Assembly (NCBI GenBank): GCA_013298665.1
Contig: JAAFIK010000018.1
Coordinates: 17,066 to 81,065 of the forward strand
Direction of reading: 5' to 3'
From: Chitinophagales bacterium
GTDB lineage: Bacteria; Bacteroidota; Bacteroidia; Chitinophagales; Chitinophagaceae
Length of the DNA stretch: 64,000 nt
The translations under genes and the position numbers were made by a program. The first letter of the stretch is position 1. Each line of letters begins with the position of its first letter. This document shows positions 61,973 to 64,000 of this stretch, in pieces. Below the pieces are notes generated by a model. It was not told the origin of the DNA, did not search any database, and saw only the letters and a program-made list of their open reading frames with translations.

Positions 61973-63745
61973 ATGAAGAAAGTATGTGTGATTATGTACA
62001 TTTTGTGCATAACCGCTGGAGGGGTTGCGCAGCCGGTGAATGTACTGAGCGACTCCAACGACCAGTACCTGCGCCATTATTCCCTGTTGCCCGATAGTAA
62101 TTATTCTTTTGAGAGGATATTGAACGATACCACACTGCCTTTTACCACCGGCAATAAACTAACCTGTCATGCCGGCGGGGTGTACTGGGTTAAAATACAT
62201 ATCAACAACCCCTCTCAATACGCCCTGAAATGCGCGTTATTTACCCTCCCCCTTTTTGACAATACCATATATTATTACGACCAGGACGCCAGGGGGTGGG
62301 TGCAAAACCGCACCGGTGTATTTACCCCTGTAAGGGCGAGGTTGTACGGCATGGCCGACTGCATCATACAGGGAGGGGCGGACAATACCCTGTATGTCCG
62401 CATGAACAATAGCCGCCTGGGTAAATTCTCCGGGTTTGTCAATACCGCTTTCCTGCTGCGAAAAGGCGCCTATGTACAACAGTGGGAACAACTGAACTGG
62501 ACCATCTGCCTGGCCACGGTACTGCTGGTACTCATATTCCTGCTGTACAACGCCGTTATTTTCTACCATACCCGGGACAGGGCTTATTTATATTACCTGC
62601 TGATACAGTTGGGCGGCATCATTTACAGTGTAGCCGCCATCAGGGGTTTTTGCTACTTAATACCCTGGCAGGGGTTTACGCACTGGATCTCGCCCGCGGG
62701 TGATTTCTATTATTTCAATCTCAACACTTTTTGCAACCGCATTTCCACCCTCATTATCATGGTCGGGTACGTGCAGTTCGCCCGCAATTACCTGCAAACA
62801 AGGTTGCACCTTCCCGGGCTGGATAAATGGGTGAAATGGATTACAATGATCTGGGCAGTTGTTGATTTTGTGCATACCCTGCGTAACTGTCTTGGCTCAG
62901 GCATGAATGACCGCATTGAAATCAGGGCGACCAATATCGGCATAGTGGTGCTGGTGCTGCTGATACTGGCGATGGCCATTGTAGCCAAAAGGCGGGATGT
63001 ATATGCCGCCCGGTACTTTTTATGGGCCAACCTGGGTAGTCTCGGATTTATACTGGCCATTGCCGTGTATTATATTTTTAACAATGGCGGCATACATAAA
63101 GTATGGTTGCCGGGTGCCGCATTGGTGATGCAGGCGCTTATGTTTGCCATGGCACTGGTGGCCCGCCTGCGGCAAACAAAACAGCAACTGGCGGAAAAGC
63201 AAAGCGAAGCCGAACAACTGAAAGCGGATATAGAACAACTGGAGCAGCAGCAACAGCAATTAACAGCCGAACACCAACAGATAGAAGCGGCCATGCAGCA
63301 GGAGAAAAACCGCAATGCTGTGCTGGAAGATAAACTGGCCGCCAATAACCGCCAACTGGCATCGGCCAGTCTTTACATCGTGCAGAAAAATGAATTGCTC
63401 ACCCAACTGAAAACAAATATCAAAATCCTGGGCAAAAAATTGCCGCATGGCAGTAAGGAACTGGATTCTATTGAAAACAACCTGCAAAGCAGCCAGTTCC
63501 TCGACAATGACCGGGAGAAGTTCAAGCTGCATTTTGAGCAGGTACACCCCCGTTTTTTTGACGACCTGAAGGCCAAATACCCCGGTCTCACACAAAACGA
63601 AACCAGGCTCTGTGCCTATTTTCACATGAACCTGGGTACCAAGGAAATTGCCGGCCTGCTCAATATTGACCCCGCCAGTGTACGCCGGGCCAAAACCAGG
63701 CTGAATAAAAAGATGAAGGGGGCGTTGACGGGTAGCGTGGGGTAG
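61973..63745 (+). CDS. 7TM-DISM receptor-like protein with C-terminal HTH
   Basis: 590 residues. Seen: signal peptide (MYILCITAGGVAQPVNV region), an extracellular 7TMR-DISMED2-like beta domain (KLTCHAGGVYWVKIHINNPS, then NTLYVRMNNSRLGKFSGFVN), seven membrane helices (about residues 180-400: LNWTICLATVLLVLIFLLYN, LYYLLIQLGGIIYSVAAIRG, LGSLGFILAIAVYYIFNNGG and others), a Gln-rich coiled coil (residues 405-470), and a C-terminal LuxR-like HTH GLTQNETRLCAYFHMNLGTK with EIAGLLNIDPASVRRAKTRL. No kinase or receiver domain. A membrane-bound transcription regulator, with the HTH in the cytoplasm, is the natural reading. Ligand unknown. Confidence 0.87.
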   Translation: MKKVCVIMYILCITAGGVAQPVNVLSDSNDQYLRHYSLLPDSNYSFERILNDTTLPFTTGNKLTCHAGGVYWVKIHINNPSQYALKCALFTLPLFDNTIYYYDQDARGWVQNRTGVFTPVRARLYGMADCIIQGGADNTLYVRMNNSRLGKFSGFVNTAFLLRKGAYVQQWEQLNWTICLATVLLVLIFLLYNAVIFYHTRDRAYLYYLLIQLGGIIYSVAAIRGFCYLIPWQGFTHWISPAGDFYYFNLNTFCNRISTLIIMVGYVQFARNYLQTRLHLPGLDKWVKWITMIWAVVDFVHTLRNCLGSGMNDRIEIRATNIGIVVLVLLILAMAIVAKRRDVYAARYFLWANLGSLGFILAIAVYYIFNNGGIHKVWLPGAALVMQALMFAMALVARLRQTKQQLAEKQSEAEQLKADIEQLEQQQQQLTAEHQQIEAAMQQEKNRNAVLEDKLAANNRQLASASLYIVQKNELLTQLKTNIKILGKKLPHGSKELDSIENNLQSSQFLDNDREKFKLHFEQVHPRFFDDLKAKYPGLTQNETRLCAYFHMNLGTKEIAGLLNIDPASVRRAKTRLNKKMKGALTGSVG

Positions 63746-63749
63746 GGTA

Positions 63750-64000
63750 TTAGCGAACCCCCGCCAACCGGCTCCTGACCATATCTAAGTATTTAGTAAA
63801 CTGCGCATACTGCGGTGCTGCAGCCACCAGCTCCGCCCATAATTTTTCTGCTGCTTCAAACTGTGTACGGGCCCTGGCGGTATCGGTATCTGTATAAAAA
63901 TCTCCCAGCTTGAAGTACGAAATGGCCAGCCCGTTTTTAAAAGCCACATTGTCCGGGTAAGCGTCATATAGTTGCTGGAACAAAGTTGTTTGATCGGTAT
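63750..64000 (-). CDS. TPR-like protein, C-terminal fragment (5' end beyond window)
   Basis: The last about 83 codons of a minus-strand gene that continues past the right edge. Seen: FQQLYDAYPDNVAFKNGLAI with SYFKLGDFYTDTDTARARTQ and FEAAEKLWAELVAAAPQYAQ, a tetratricopeptide-type helical repeat pattern, ending LDMVRSRLAGVR. The full product and function cannot be told. It converges with the 7TM gene, only 4 bp apart. Confidence 0.75.
   Translation of the reverse strand, partial: TDQTTLFQQLYDAYPDNVAFKNGLAISYFKLGDFYTDTDTARARTQFEAAEKLWAELVAAAPQYAQFTKYLDMVRSRLAGVR

Overview
The window reads as chromosomal DNA of a Bacteroidota bacterium, most likely family Chitinophagaceae. The evidence is a MurF-alanine racemase fusion, the gliding-associated ABC subunits GldF/GldG, three large secreted proteins with type IX secretion (T9SS) C-terminal sorting domains, many promoters of the Bacteroidota type (TTG/TTTG, about 19-21 nt, TAnnTTTG), and an atpB-E-F-H-A gene order. 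No rRNA, tRNA, CRISPR array or insertion sequence was recognised.

Layout. 1-8640: cell envelope and phospholipid genes (murF-alr cut by the left edge, gldG, gldF, psd, cdsA, a CPBP membrane protease) and dusB. 8687-13465: dnaB and pheT diverge from a gene-free 437-bp region that holds a cluster of DnaA-box-like 9-mers (possible replication origin or DnaA-controlled region); pheT is followed by a small coiled-coil gene. 13480-18414: a RiPP (ribosomal peptide) cluster of the grasp-with-spasm type: a C39-peptidase ABC exporter, a precursor peptide, an ATP-grasp maturase, an unassigned 74-residue protein and a SPASM-domain maturase. It lies between the coiled-coil gene and zapA and looks more AT-rich than its flanks. 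18540-21604: zapA with a strong terminator, then a four-gene unit ending in a LuxR-type two-component system. 21617-29417: sulfur metabolism (MBL-rhodanese), ArsR regulator, tsaB, ridA, a 2-hydroxyacid dehydrogenase, a gene-free region with an 11-bp repeat array, a DEAD-box helicase and a lipoprotein amidase. 29202-35664: an ECF sigma operon, metallophosphoesterase, flippase and a PhoB/PhoR-type pair.

35853-45130 contains a secreted protein with caspase-like His and Cys motifs, a TPR-CHAT lipoprotein, two secreted or outer-membrane proteins, and an ECF sigma factor with a TPR protein resembling an anti-sigma factor. 45226-55523 contains an SdrD-B/T9SS protein and the ATP synthase genes. Here atpBEFH ends at its own terminator, a large T9SS protein gene intervenes, and atpA follows with its own promoter and terminator; atpG is not next to atpA. 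55669-64000: an MsbA-like exporter with a start codon almost touching its promoter, another T9SS protein, an ArsR-SRPBCC-DUF1801-VOC operon in which DUF1801 has two homopolymer frameshifts, a 7TM receptor-like protein with a C-terminal HTH, and the end of a TPR gene.

The most promising system is the grasp-with-spasm RiPP cluster. Its precursor core is free of cysteine and rich in Ser/Thr and Asp/Glu, as expected of an ester- or amide-crosslinked graspetide. The SPASM partner shows no radical-SAM CxxxCxxC motif, and a third small ORF is translationally linked to it.
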